Shown: positions 6,852-15,300 of the stretch, one piece after another
How the letters are laid out: each line of letters starts with the position of its first letter
How positions within the stretch are numbered: position 1 is the first letter of the stretch
Virus record (IMG/VR): IMGVR_UViG_3300031951_021456
Span: 1 to 64,000 of that record
DNA: 64,000 nt
From: a virus
Strand: one strand, 5' to 3'
The notes under the pieces: generated by a model
What the model saw: the letters and a program-made list of their open reading frames with translations, nothing else
Database searches by the model: none
What the model was told of the DNA's origin: nothing
Position numbers and translations under genes: made by a program

Positions 6852-6924
6852 GCTCCATTAGCTCTCTGATGAAAGCGTCGCCCTCATAAGGCGAGAAAGG
6901 TGGGTTTGATCCCCACATGGAGCA
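6852..6924 (+). tRNA. tRNA-Met (CAT anticodon)
   Basis: Perfect 7-bp acceptor GCTCCAT/ATGGAGC, D-arm GCTC-TCTGATGA-AAGC, anticodon arm TCGCC-CTCATAA-GGCGA (CAT 6885-6887), 5-nt variable loop and T-arm GTGGG-TTTGATC-CCCAC, with discriminator A at 6924. It is 73 nt long and well formed. CCA is not encoded. Confidence 0.9.
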
Positions 6925-6952
6925 TTACAATGTCTCAACTGTCCATCATTGT

Positions 6953-6981
6953 TTGACAAACAGAGCATTGTGGGTTAAACT
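6953..6981 (+). promoter_or_regulatory. Candidate sigma70-type promoter
   Basis: TTGACA (6953-6958), 17 nt, TAAACT (6976-6981), after the tRNA and before the gene at 7041. The predicted start falls in a structured leader: GTGGGTT (6970-6976) can pair with AACCCAC (6998-7004) around a GAGA-GAAA-TCTC tetraloop hairpin (6988-6999). It would drive the long run 7041-18014. Confidence 0.5.
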
Positions 6982-7040
6982 TAAAATGAGAGAAATCTCA
7001 GCAACCCACTCTTTACTTAAGAACCAAAACACCTAGCCAC

Positions 7041-7265
7041 ATGTCAGAGCAAACATTTGCAGAAAAGTTTAAAAAAGAGAATTACACTCTACAGAGAGCA
7101 CTTGACCGGGAGGTAATTCTACCTATTGATAAGCCCAAACTCTGGAAAAAAATCTTGAAGCATTTTGAAGATGAGGGTATTGAATTTTATGGTGAGATTG
7201 AAGCCGATTATATTATGATTCTTAATCGCATTTCTGAAGAACTTAATATCCAAGTGATGATCTAA
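7041..7265 (+). CDS. Hypothetical protein, 74 residues
   Basis: A small, charged soluble protein (QTFAEKFKKENYTLQRALDRE...). First gene of the long coupled run; its stop TAA overlaps the next ATG (TAATG at 7265). No family recognised. Confidence 0.6.
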   Translation: MSEQTFAEKFKKENYTLQRALDREVILPIDKPKLWKKILKHFEDEGIEFYGEIEADYIMILNRISEELNIQVMI

Positions 7266-7498
7266 TGTCTGAACAAGTTAAAGTTCTACTTGAAACTGAA
7301 GATTTTCGTTTTGTAATTCGGGGAAAAATTTCCCACAACGATATGCCAGACTATAGAATACAAACAAAGCATCCTAGATTTGATGTTTGGAGAGATTCAG
7401 TGCTACTTGATAATGGCATTCAATGTTCATATGCAATGGAAGATCTTGAATATGCTAAAATGCTAGTTGGTCTTCCAGCATATATCAAAAATGAATAA
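7265..7498 (+). CDS. Hypothetical protein, 77 residues
   Basis: The start overlaps the previous stop by one base. The composition suggests an alternating beta-rich small domain (VKVLLETEDFRFVIRGKIS). No family recognised. Confidence 0.6.
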   Translation: MSEQVKVLLETEDFRFVIRGKISHNDMPDYRIQTKHPRFDVWRDSVLLDNGIQCSYAMEDLEYAKMLVGLPAYIKNE

Positions 7499-7718
7499 AG
7501 AGACTTTACTCAGATTCTTTGGAAATAGCCTGCTAATTATCGGATATTGTGCCATTCTTTACAGTGATTTTAAAATTGGACTATCTATTAAATTTTTAGG
7601 AGGTCTTCTGATTATGCCATCTCTAATTCAACTGAAGATGTGGGATGGTATAATAATTACTTCATTTTTCTCCTTCATTGAAGGCACACGAATTATTCAA
7701 TTATATTTCTTCCAATAA
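7491..7718 (+). CDS. Small membrane protein, 75 residues
   Basis: ATG 7491 lies inside the end of the previous gene. Two hydrophobic segments (about residues 10-28 and 35-65) predict an integral membrane protein of two or three helices. It precedes array I. Function unknown. Confidence 0.55.
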   Translation: MNKETLLRFFGNSLLIIGYCAILYSDFKIGLSIKFLGGLLIMPSLIQLKMWDGIIITSFFSFIEGTRIIQLYFFQ

Positions 7719-7720
7719 TT

Positions 7721-8080
7721 ATGAAAATCTCTAGAGCACATAAAAATTTTGCAGCTCGGTTAAGGCATCAAACTTCTCTAGAATATCCTGAACGATTTCT
7801 AGGACCTAATTGGAAGGATGTACTGAACTTTTGGCTCTATTTGGATACTTTGAGTCGTGAAGAACTTAAGATAGTTCATAATCGTTATTGTGCTTTAGGG
7901 TGGGCGGAATCCCTAAAGAATCTTACACTGAATGCTGCCAAAGTTACTATCGGCTATGAATATGAAGATGCAGCTTGGTTGGCACCTACTTCATTTGCAT
8001 CTGCTTATGCAACCCTTGAACTCATTGGTTCTCATAATCTAGAGGCCTTTACATTTCTTCCCTTGTTTTTGAATCTATGA
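7721..8080 (+). CDS. NWKDVLNFW-family protein, array I copy 1
   Basis: A 119-residue member of the window's tandem family. Conserved points: N-terminal MKIS-x-x-H, an EYPE patch, core FLGPNWKDVLNFWLYLDTLS (residues 26-45), a helical alanine-rich middle with TIGYEY, then ATLELIGSHNLE and a C-terminal FLPLFL. No signal peptide, membrane segment or catalytic motif is evident. The constant WKDVLNFW helix and end suggest a fold with a variable middle. The stop overlaps the next copy (ATGA). Family unknown to me. Confidence 0.8.
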   Translation: MKISRAHKNFAARLRHQTSLEYPERFLGPNWKDVLNFWLYLDTLSREELKIVHNRYCALGWAESLKNLTLNAAKVTIGYEYEDAAWLAPTSFASAYATLELIGSHNLEAFTFLPLFLNL

Positions 8081-8436
8081 AAATCTCTAAAACTCATCAA
8101 AGACTTGCCGATCGCTTAAATGACCAAACCGCTCTAGAATACCCTGAACATTTTCTAGGACCCAATTGGAAGAATGTATTGAACTTTTGGTTTTATTTGG
8201 ATACTTTGAGTTATGAAGATCTTGAGATAGTTTTTAATCGTTATTTGGCTTTAGGGTGGGTGGACCACCTAAAGGATCTTACAAGGAATGTTGCTAAAGA
8301 TACTATCGGCAATGATTATGAATATGCAACTTTCCGTGCAACTCCCACCTATGAATCAGCTTATACAACAAGTGAACTCATTGGCTCTCATAATCTAGAG
8401 TCCCTTAAGTTTCTTCCCTTGTTTTTGAATCTATGA
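8077..8436 (+). CDS. NWKDVLNFW-family protein, array I copy 2
   Basis: 119 residues, colinear with copy 1 over its whole length. The middle differs most: WVDHLKDLTRNVAKDTIGNDYEYA instead of WAESLKNLTLNAAKVTIGYEYEDA, and SAYTTSELIGSHNLE near the end. Starts by ATGA overlap and ends by ATGA overlap, so translation is probably coupled along the array. Confidence 0.8.
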   Translation: MKISKTHQRLADRLNDQTALEYPEHFLGPNWKNVLNFWFYLDTLSYEDLEIVFNRYLALGWVDHLKDLTRNVAKDTIGNDYEYATFRATPTYESAYTTSELIGSHNLESLKFLPLFLNL

Positions 8437-8786
8437 AAATCTCTAAAACTCATAAAAGATTTGCAGCTCATTTAGATAACCAAACCGCTCTAAAATACCC
8501 TGAACGTTTTCTAGGACCTAATTGGAAGGATGTATTGAACTTCTGGTTGTACTTGGATACTTGGAGTGCTGAGGATACTGAGATAGTTTTTAATCGTTAT
8601 TGGGATTTGGGGGTGTGTGGACCCCTAAAAGGTCTTACCTGGAGAACTGCTAAAGATACTATCGGTATTGAATATGCATCTGTTGCTTGGGATGTACCTT
8701 TTACAATTGGAAGTTCTTATGCAACCCTTGAACTCATTGGTTCTCATAATCTAGAGTCTTTGACTTTTCTTCCTTTGTTTTTATAA
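8433..8786 (+). CDS. NWKDVLNFW-family protein, array I copy 3
   Basis: 117 residues. The core is intact, but the segment after the core reads LDTWSAEDTEIVFNRYWDLG, and the C-terminus is shortened by two residues (LPLFL). The gene is followed after 2 nt by a membrane-protein gene rather than by another copy, the only break in array I. Confidence 0.8.
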   Translation: MKISKTHKRFAAHLDNQTALKYPERFLGPNWKDVLNFWLYLDTWSAEDTEIVFNRYWDLGVCGPLKGLTWRTAKDTIGIEYASVAWDVPFTIGSSYATLELIGSHNLESLTFLPLFL

Positions 8787-8788
8787 TT

Positions 8789-9220
8789 ATGACACTTTAC
8801 AAAGCAGATGTTTGGCTAGGAAGCAATTCTGGATTTCAAACCGTTGAAATAAATTCAAGTAGCATTGTTGGAGTCACGGAACAAATAAAAACAAGATATC
8901 ATGTAAAATCTGAAAATATACGAAACATTAGGACAGTTAATGATGAAAATGCCACCGATTCTGGTTCCCTTATTGGGATTGGAGGTTTATTTCTATTTGT
9001 TCTTTTTGCATTGTATCCAACTATAGTTCTCACTATCTTATTTGGAGGAACTGGAGCATGGCTAATGACAAAACTTTCAGGAAAACCATTTAGCAGTATT
9101 TGCGAAAAGAAAAATAGAAAACTCTATAATAGTATTCTAATTGTTAGTCTTCTCTGTGGAGGATTTGGATTTTATGTTGGAAATAATATTCAGATTCAGC
9201 AAAACTCACAAGAAAAATGA
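8789..9220 (+). CDS. Membrane protein embedded in array I
   Basis: 143 residues. A soluble N-terminal ~60 residues (YKADVWLGSNSGFQTVEI) is followed by a long hydrophobic region (about 60-95, probably two helices) and a further helix (about 113-130), then a short polar tail. It is not related to the array family but sits between copies 3 and 4 and overlaps copy 4 by ATGA, so it is co-expressed. It might anchor or export something. Function unknown. Confidence 0.65.
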   Translation: MTLYKADVWLGSNSGFQTVEINSSSIVGVTEQIKTRYHVKSENIRNIRTVNDENATDSGSLIGIGGLFLFVLFALYPTIVLTILFGGTGAWLMTKLSGKPFSSICEKKNRKLYNSILIVSLLCGGFGFYVGNNIQIQQNSQEK

Positions 9221-9627
9221 AAATCTCAACAGCACATCAAATATTTGCTGATCGTTTAAAAGACCAAACAGCTCTAGAATGCCCTGAACGATTTCTAGGA
9301 CCTAATTGGAAAGATGTACTGAACTTTTGGATTTATTTGGATACTTTGAGTCGTGAAGATTTTAGGTTACTTAATAAGCGTTATTATGCTTTAGATGTAG
9401 ATGCTAGAGTTTTTGCTAGGGACAATGCCTTTAAAGCTGCTGAAGCTACTATAGTTCACGAATATGGAAATGTAGCTTGGTTGGTAACACCTACATATGC
9501 ATCTAGTCATGCAACCCTTGAACTCATCGCTTCACATAATCTAGAATCTAGTCATGCAACCCTTGAACTCATCGCTTCACATAATCTAGAATCTCTTAAG
9601 TTTCTTCCTTTGTTTCTAAATCTATGA
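9217..9627 (+). CDS. NWKDVLNFW-family protein, array I copy 4 (internal duplication)
   Basis: 136 residues. A perfect tandem repeat of 45 nt (9501-9545 and 9546-9590) doubles 15 residues (SSHATLELIASHNLE), explaining its greater length. The middle (DFRLLNKRYYALD, then ARDNAFKAAEATIVHEYGNVAW) is nearly the same as array II copy 4 at 33140, 24 kb away. Otherwise the family layout is intact. Confidence 0.8.
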   Translation: MKISTAHQIFADRLKDQTALECPERFLGPNWKDVLNFWIYLDTLSREDFRLLNKRYYALDVDARVFARDNAFKAAEATIVHEYGNVAWLVTPTYASSHATLELIASHNLESSHATLELIASHNLESLKFLPLFLNL

Positions 9628-10040
9628 AAATCTCTAAAACTCATCAAAGACTTGCAGATGATCTAAACAGGTTGCACGACCTTCAAGGTGCTCTAGACCA
9701 TCCAAAATATTATCTGGGATCCAACTGGAAAGATGTCATTAACTTTTGGTTATTTCTAGATACTTTGACTATAGCACAATTATGTATTATTAATCATAGA
9801 TATTTGGCCTTGGATCGCGATGATAAGAATGTTTTAATATCCGTTTGGGATACTTATACTGGATGTGAGAAATTTTACTATCAGGTTGCTTATGAAGCAG
9901 TTTGTGCAGTTTCAAAACCAGCTTCATTATTTTGGATTCCTAGCGCAAAAGCTAAAGCAACAATAGAAATTATGGTTAGGGATGATCTCCTAAATTCTAA
10001 AAAATCTTTAGTTTTTCTTCCTTTATTTATAAATATATGA
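9624..10040 (+). CDS. NWKDVLNFW-family protein, array I copy 5 (divergent)
   Basis: 138 residues, the most divergent member: core YLGSNWKDVINFWLFLDTLT, an extra DLQGALDHP segment near residue 20 and a replaced middle rich in aromatic and cysteine residues (YTGCEKFYYQVAYEAVCAV). It keeps MKIS-x-x-H and FLPLFI at the ends. The stop overlaps the first glycan gene by ATGA, so array I and the glycan island form one run. Confidence 0.75.
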   Translation: MKISKTHQRLADDLNRLHDLQGALDHPKYYLGSNWKDVINFWLFLDTLTIAQLCIINHRYLALDRDDKNVLISVWDTYTGCEKFYYQVAYEAVCAVSKPASLFWIPSAKAKATIEIMVRDDLLNSKKSLVFLPLFINI

Positions 10041-10825
10041 TATCATTTAATAGTCTCTCAAATCTAGGAAGACTTGGAAACCAAATGTTTCAATATGCTT
10101 CCCTCAAAGGAATAGCAAAACATAGGGGTTTTGATTTCTGCATCCCAATGAAAGATGTTGCAGGTAAAATTGACATTAATGTGAGAAATTCAGATGCAAA
10201 TATTTACAATACATTTAAACTAAAAAATGTAAATTATAATATCACACAAAATCCACAAATTAGAGAAAAAACATTCAATTTTGATCAAGACTTGTTTGAG
10301 AACTGTCCAGATAATGTAGATCTATTTGGGTATTTTCAAAATGAAAAATATTTTGAACACATTGAAGAAGAAATAAAAGAAGATTTTGCGTTTTCAAATA
10401 AAATACAAGAATTATGTAGAAATTTTTTAGGTGCCCGCGAATATATTTCATTACATATTAGGAGAGGAGATTATATCAATAATTCAAATCATCCAGTTCA
10501 ACCACTTAATTATTATGAAGTAGCTCTTAAAGAACTGGATGTTAATATTCCAGTAATAGTCTTTTCGGATGATTATGAATGGTGTAAAACCCAAACAATA
10601 TTTGAATCATCTCGCTTTTTAATTTCTGAAGGCAATTCAACAGAAATTGATCTTTGCTTACAAACTTTGTGTTCTTATCATATTATTAGTAATTCATCAT
10701 TTTCTTGGTGGGGTAGTTATCTAGCTAAAAGCAAAAAAACAATAGCGCCAAAGATTTGGTTTTCAGGATCTTTAATAAACAATGAATGTTCTGGTATATA
10801 TAGAAAGTCTTGGATCGTAATTTAG
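10037..10825 (+). CDS. GT11 fucosyltransferase-like protein
   Basis: 262 residues with the family 11 glycosyltransferase pattern: N-terminal GRLGNQMFQYA (residues 11-21), HIRRGDY (H140-Y146; the GDP-fucose-binding motif) and SNSSFSWWG (218-226). These enzymes move L-fucose from GDP-fucose to galactose in alpha-1,2 linkage. Length is a little under the usual ~290. It opens the glycan island and probably modifies a host or virion glycan in the cytosol. Confidence 0.85.
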   Translation: MISFNSLSNLGRLGNQMFQYASLKGIAKHRGFDFCIPMKDVAGKIDINVRNSDANIYNTFKLKNVNYNITQNPQIREKTFNFDQDLFENCPDNVDLFGYFQNEKYFEHIEEEIKEDFAFSNKIQELCRNFLGAREYISLHIRRGDYINNSNHPVQPLNYYEVALKELDVNIPVIVFSDDYEWCKTQTIFESSRFLISEGNSTEIDLCLQTLCSYHIISNSSFSWWGSYLAKSKKTIAPKIWFSGSLINNECSGIYRKSWIVI

Positions 10826-10827
10826 AC

Positions 10828-11610
10828 ATGAATAATCTTTGGGATGTTAATCAATCAATGATTGACAATTACTTGCAAGCATGTAGAGAATTTACAAATA
10901 ATGATGAACTCTTTTGTAATTTTAAAAGAGATTCTAGATATACTCCTGTTCTTGAGCATTTAACTGAAGAAGATGCTCGGCTATATTTTTCAGAGATGAA
11001 ATCTAAAGAAGCTTTAACCAATATAGTTTTAGATTCTGTTAAAGAAAATGATCTTTATGGAACACCAGTAATAATCAATCATTCAGAATTAGGAGCAATA
11101 TCTCCAACAACAGTTAGGTATCTTAAAAACTCCTTGGATATTGTTGCTGGCTTTAAAGATAATCTTCCCTTTAAAAAGGTTCTAGAAATTGGTGGTGGAT
11201 ATGGAGGTCTGTGTAAAGTTTTTAGTTCCTTTAATAAATTTAATTCATATTATCTTGTAGATTTTCCTGAAGTTAATGGTCTTTCTAAGAAATATTTGAG
11301 TAATTTTAAAGATATCAGGAACAAAACCTATCAAATTTCAACTAATACTCTCAGAGAAATTAAAGACATTGATTTAGTCATTAGCAATTATGCTTTCTCA
11401 GAATGCTCAAGAGAAGTTCAAGAAACTTACTATAATCTGTATATTAAGAACGCAAAGAATTTTTATTTAGTGTATAACAACTTTACCGAAAATAATATGA
11501 ACTCTGAAGCATTTATTGAAAAAGCCTCTAAAGATTTTGAGATTTCATTTGAGACAGAGCTTCGCCCACCCCACACTGTTCACATCATCTACGGGAAAAA
11601 TGCTAATTGA
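10828..11610 (+). CDS. Putative sugar O-methyltransferase (NanM-like)
   Basis: 260 residues from ATG 10828, 2 nt after the previous stop; an upstream TTG in frame is less likely. A class I SAM-binding motif reads VLEIGGGYGGLCKVF, followed by YYLVDFPEV and later DLVISNYAFSE. This matches the putative sugar O-methyltransferase family often found in polysaccharide clusters. Acceptor unknown; the context suggests capping or decorating a glycan. Confidence 0.7.
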   Translation: MNNLWDVNQSMIDNYLQACREFTNNDELFCNFKRDSRYTPVLEHLTEEDARLYFSEMKSKEALTNIVLDSVKENDLYGTPVIINHSELGAISPTTVRYLKNSLDIVAGFKDNLPFKKVLEIGGGYGGLCKVFSSFNKFNSYYLVDFPEVNGLSKKYLSNFKDIRNKTYQISTNTLREIKDIDLVISNYAFSECSREVQETYYNLYIKNAKNFYLVYNNFTENNMNSEAFIEKASKDFEISFETELRPPHTVHIIYGKNAN

Positions 11611-12271
11611 TTTGAAAAAAATTCCAGCATATTATATTAATCTTTCTCATCATACCGAGAAAAGAGATAAAATGGAGACGTTATTAAGAAAACTCGGGTT
11701 TAATATGATTATTAGATTAGAAGGATATAACTATCCAGATAATCCCTCAGCAGGCTGTTCTAGAGCGCACTATGATGCTCTATTTAATTATCATAGCGAG
11801 AGGGGATGTCCTTTTATTCTTTTTGAAGATGATGTAATTTTGAATGAAGAACAATGGCTAGATGGAATCATTGATATTCCTAATGATGCAAGTGCATTAT
11901 ATTTGGGCACCTCAACTTGGGGTAGAATGAATGGCCATAATGGAGAATATATTCAATATGATGTGCTCCAAGATCATCCAGGAGTTTTAAAAATTTATAA
12001 TATGCTCGCAACTCATGCAATTTTATATTTAAATAAAGAGTATGTTAATATGATAAGACGAGCAGCATTTCACACTGGTTATGTAATTGAAGATTATAAT
12101 GACGTTGCATTTGCAGAATTGCAGAGATATTTCAAGGTTTATGCTCTTGATAATCCACTATTTTTCCAGACAAGTAATTTAAATGCTACAAATAAGAAAA
12201 TTACTTCAATAAATCATACAGAATGTATGGAAATCAACCCACTTCAATTTTATCCCTATTCTTTAAAGTAA
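11600..12271 (+). CDS. GT25-type glycosyltransferase, copy 1
   Basis: 223 residues from ATG 11600, which overlaps the end of the methyltransferase. The GT25 pattern is visible: IPAYYINLSHHTEKRDKM at the start, GCSRAH in the middle and FEDDV as the metal-binding acidic motif. A close paralog is at 13658 (shared IPxYYINL, YLGTSTWGR/YLGISHWGR, NMLATHAILYL). GT25 enzymes transfer galactose or glucose in LPS and other glycans. Specificity cannot be read here. Confidence 0.7.
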   Translation: MLIDLKKIPAYYINLSHHTEKRDKMETLLRKLGFNMIIRLEGYNYPDNPSAGCSRAHYDALFNYHSERGCPFILFEDDVILNEEQWLDGIIDIPNDASALYLGTSTWGRMNGHNGEYIQYDVLQDHPGVLKIYNMLATHAILYLNKEYVNMIRRAAFHTGYVIEDYNDVAFAELQRYFKVYALDNPLFFQTSNLNATNKKITSINHTECMEINPLQFYPYSLK

Positions 12272-12936
12272 TGTATAATATTTCTGCAGATTGTCAAGTT
12301 AAAACTCTCAATGACATTTACACCAAATATTTTGGATATCCCTCAACAGGTTTCTTTGTTGAAGTTGGAGCGTATGATGGTGAATTTGTGTCTAATACCT
12401 CATTTCTTGCAGATATGGGTTGGAATGGTCTCTATATTGAACCAATCTATGATTACTATAAAAAATGCTTAAAACGTCACGAAAAAAATAATGTAACAGT
12501 TGCAAATGTTGCAATTGGCCTTGAAGAAGGCGAAGTTAAAATTTATCGCGGAGAAACACTTTCAACGCTTAATGCTGAGCAAGTAAATCGTTATAAAGAG
12601 ATTGATTGGTCTTCTCATATTAATTTTGAAGAAACTACCTGCGATCAGATGCGTTTGGATACATTGATGAAAAAACTAAATGTGCCAAAAAACTTTGATA
12701 TTCTTGTTGTTGATGTTGAGGGTAAAGAATCTGAAATATTCCAAACATTTGATTTGAATGAGTGGTGCCCTAAAATGTTGATTGTTGAGCTTGAAGATGA
12801 GCATCCCTCATTTCAAAATTATCCAGATTTGATTGAAGAGATTAAGTGTCTGAGGAAATTCATCAAATCAAAAGATTATACAGAAATCTATAGAGATTCA
12901 GTAAATACTGTATTTGTTTTAGGAGAATTATCATGA
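12271..12936 (+). CDS. FkbM-family methyltransferase
   Basis: 221 residues from the ATG of TAATG at 12271. Motif I is FFVEVGAYDGEFVSNT (from residue 28), then GLYIEPIYDYY and DILVVDVEGKESEI near the C-terminus, the standard FkbM signature. FkbM enzymes methylate sugar or polyketide hydroxyls using S-adenosylmethionine. Between two glycosyltransferases it is likely to act on the same glycan. Confidence 0.8.
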   Translation: MYNISADCQVKTLNDIYTKYFGYPSTGFFVEVGAYDGEFVSNTSFLADMGWNGLYIEPIYDYYKKCLKRHEKNNVTVANVAIGLEEGEVKIYRGETLSTLNAEQVNRYKEIDWSSHINFEETTCDQMRLDTLMKKLNVPKNFDILVVDVEGKESEIFQTFDLNEWCPKMLIVELEDEHPSFQNYPDLIEEIKCLRKFIKSKDYTEIYRDSVNTVFVLGELS

Positions 12937-13661
12937 AAAATATCTGCATTTTAAATATTGCAACAAATAAGTATATTCAATTTGTCAATCCACTATTAGA
13001 TTCAATTGATTCTAACTTTTTAACGGGTCATAAAGTTGATGCTCTAGTCTTTACAAATCAAGAACTGGATGTAGAATCTGACAGAATTAAAATTTCTCAG
13101 ATTGAACATGAGCCCTGGCCAATGCCAACATTAAAACGTTATCATTATTTTATTAAAGAAAAAGAGCATATTCTTAAGTATGATTATTGTTTCTATCTTG
13201 ATGTTGATATGTTAATTGTAGACAAAGTTGGTGAAGAAATCTTAAGCGATTTAGTTGCAACTCAACATCCAGGAATGTGGTCATATTCTTCAGAACAATT
13301 TACATATGAAAGGCGCCCACAGAGTTCTGCATATGTTCCATTTGGAATTGGAAACAAATATTATGCTGGTGGATTTAATGGTGGAACACCTCACAATTTT
13401 CTAAAAATGTCTGAAGTCATTGTGGATAATGTCAATAAAGATTTTGATAATGGTATTATAGCTGAATGGCACGATGAATCTCATATGAATCGTTATCTTA
13501 TTGATAAACCTCCTACTCTTGAATTGAATCCATCATATTGTTTCCCTGAAGGGGCAGACTTTGATGGAAAGCCGACAAAATTTTATCCATACGGCTGGAA
13601 AGTTCCTTTCTCACCAAAAATTATGGCATTACAAAAAAATCACAGTGAATTTCGCAAATGA
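12933..13661 (+). CDS. GT6 (ABO-type) glycosyltransferase
   Basis: 242 residues. It has the family 6 signature: PWPMPTLKRYHYF, a DVD metal motif in FYLDVDM (residues 87-93), YYAGGFNGG, the acceptor motif AEWHDESHMNRYL, and PSYCFPE near the end. Family 6 includes the human ABO and alpha-1,3-galactosyl/GalNAc transferases; bacterial members have a compact catalytic domain like this one and often NxN or DxD variants. Related genes have been noted in cyanophages. The acceptor in this family is often a fucosylated galactose, which fits the GT11 gene upstream. Confidence 0.85.
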   Translation: MKNICILNIATNKYIQFVNPLLDSIDSNFLTGHKVDALVFTNQELDVESDRIKISQIEHEPWPMPTLKRYHYFIKEKEHILKYDYCFYLDVDMLIVDKVGEEILSDLVATQHPGMWSYSSEQFTYERRPQSSAYVPFGIGNKYYAGGFNGGTPHNFLKMSEVIVDNVNKDFDNGIIAEWHDESHMNRYLIDKPPTLELNPSYCFPEGADFDGKPTKFYPYGWKVPFSPKIMALQKNHSEFRK

Positions 13662-14410
13662 AATTAGACTTAAGAAGTATTCCAATTTATTATATTAATC
13701 TAGACAAAGAAACAGAAAAAAATAAAAGAACTCAATTGCTTCTACAGCAAATGGGATTTAAAGATATTCATAGAATCTCAGCAACTGAGCATAGTGCTGG
13801 GAGGATTGTTGGCTGTGCCAGATCTCATCATAAGATTCTTTCCCAACTTTCATCTCCTGCAATTATTATTGAAGATGATTGTGCACTTAATAAAGAATTT
13901 GATGGTTTTATTGACATCCCTGAAGATTCCGATGCTGTATATCTTGGCATTTCTCATTGGGGTAGATATTTAAATCATTCTGGTCCATATGTTCACACGT
14001 CTAAAACTATTACTGAATGTGTAAGAGTTCATAATATGCTTGCAACACATGCAATTTTATATTTGAAACAAGATTACATTAACAATTGTGCAAGAATAGC
14101 GAGATATTATGGATATACTATACATTGCCATGTTGATATTGGATTTGCAGAGTCTCAAAAATATTTCAATGTTTATGCCCTAGATGAACCACTTTTAAGG
14201 CAATATGAATGGTCTGCAATTACAACTGGACGACTTTCTGAAAATTCTATTGATATATCACAAGCGGAAAACTTTTATCAGCAGATTTTGAAAGATGATT
14301 CAAATTTTTATAAGCTAAATGAGGAGTTCAAATCTCCTTTTCGTCTGTTAATAAGTAGACGTGATGTCAATGGCATTCCTGGCTATTTTGTTCCAACTAG
14401 AATTATATGA
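13658..14410 (+). CDS. GT25-type glycosyltransferase, copy 2
   Basis: 250 residues, paralogous to 11600-12271: SIPIYYINLDKETEKNKR, GCARSHH, IIEDDCALN, YLGISHWGR and NMLATHAILYL. It has an additional ~35-residue C-terminal tail (LLISRRDVNGIPGYFVP). Joined to its neighbours by ATGA overlaps. The acidic EDD motif supports activity. Duplication within one island suggests two linkages or two acceptors. Confidence 0.7.
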   Translation: MKLDLRSIPIYYINLDKETEKNKRTQLLLQQMGFKDIHRISATEHSAGRIVGCARSHHKILSQLSSPAIIIEDDCALNKEFDGFIDIPEDSDAVYLGISHWGRYLNHSGPYVHTSKTITECVRVHNMLATHAILYLKQDYINNCARIARYYGYTIHCHVDIGFAESQKYFNVYALDEPLLRQYEWSAITTGRLSENSIDISQAENFYQQILKDDSNFYKLNEEFKSPFRLLISRRDVNGIPGYFVPTRII

Positions 14411-15300
14411 AAAGTATTGTAACTGGCGGATGTGGATTTATTGGTTCACATATTGTTGATAAACTTATTGAGAATGGGCATGAAGTGATTGTCATTGACA
14501 GTCAAACATCCTCAACGAGAACTGAATATTTCTTTAACAATCTTGCAACGTATCATAAAAAAGATCTAACACATTATGAAGAAGTTGAAAAACTTTTTGA
14601 TGGAGTAAACTATGTTTTCCATTTAGCATCTGAAATTTCAATACCATATTGCATTGAAAATCCCAGAGAGACAATGCAAAATAATGTTATTTCTACTCTT
14701 AATGTTTTAGATGCATCTAAAAAACATTCAGTTAATAGAGTCATATTTTCATCAACTTCAGCGGTTTATGGTAATGGACTTTGGCTCCCAAATTATGAAA
14801 CTAATGGTGTTGATTGTTTGAATACATATTCAATTTCAAAGTATTCAAGTGAACAACTCTGTAAAATGTACTATAAGTTATATGGTTTACAGACAATTAT
14901 TTTTAGATATTTTAATGTTTATGGTGAACGTCAACCTATAAACGGAAGTTATGCTCCAGTTATTGGAATTTTTCTTAAACAGAAGAAAAATAATCAACCC
15001 CTAACTCTTATAGGTGAAGGATATCAAACTAGAGATTTTATTCATGTTTCAGATGTTGTATCTGCAAACATTTTAGCATCTCAAAAAGAAAATTTAGAAT
15101 TTGGTGGTGTTTTTAATGTTGGGACTGGCATCGGAACGAGCATTGAAACTGTCGCAGATTTAATTTCTAAAGATCATTTATATCTTCCAGAACGACCCGG
15201 TGAAGTAGTGCATTCAAGAGCAAATATAGATAAAATTAAAGAGCAATTAAATTGGGAGCCAAAAATTGATGTATTAAAATGGATCAAAAAACAACTATGA
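14407..15300 (+). CDS. NAD-dependent nucleotide-sugar epimerase/dehydratase
   Basis: 297 residues of the extended SDR type. GGCGFIGSH (from residue 7) is the NAD-binding loop, Y141-x-x-x-K145 (YSISK) with the upstream SSTSAVYG is the catalytic set, and RYFNVYGERQ plus TRDFIHVSDVV are typical of UDP-glucose/GlcNAc 4-epimerases. It probably makes the UDP-sugar donor used by the neighbouring transferases. UDP-Gal/GalNAc would suit the GT6, but that is inference. Confidence 0.85.
   Translation: MKSIVTGGCGFIGSHIVDKLIENGHEVIVIDSQTSSTRTEYFFNNLATYHKKDLTHYEEVEKLFDGVNYVFHLASEISIPYCIENPRETMQNNVISTLNVLDASKKHSVNRVIFSSTSAVYGNGLWLPNYETNGVDCLNTYSISKYSSEQLCKMYYKLYGLQTIIFRYFNVYGERQPINGSYAPVIGIFLKQKKNNQPLTLIGEGYQTRDFIHVSDVVSANILASQKENLEFGGVFNVGTGIGTSIETVADLISKDHLYLPERPGEVVHSRANIDKIKEQLNWEPKIDVLKWIKKQL

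Noticed and set aside
10028-10035. TATAAATA just before the GT11 start as a late promoter
   Set aside because: It lies in the last codons of array I copy 5 and the transcript would begin after the ATG, so chance AT-rich sequence is more likely.
7721-10040. CRISPR-like array or simple DNA repeats
   Set aside because: The repetition is of ~360-nt protein genes with diverged middles, not of short identical repeats with unique spacers.
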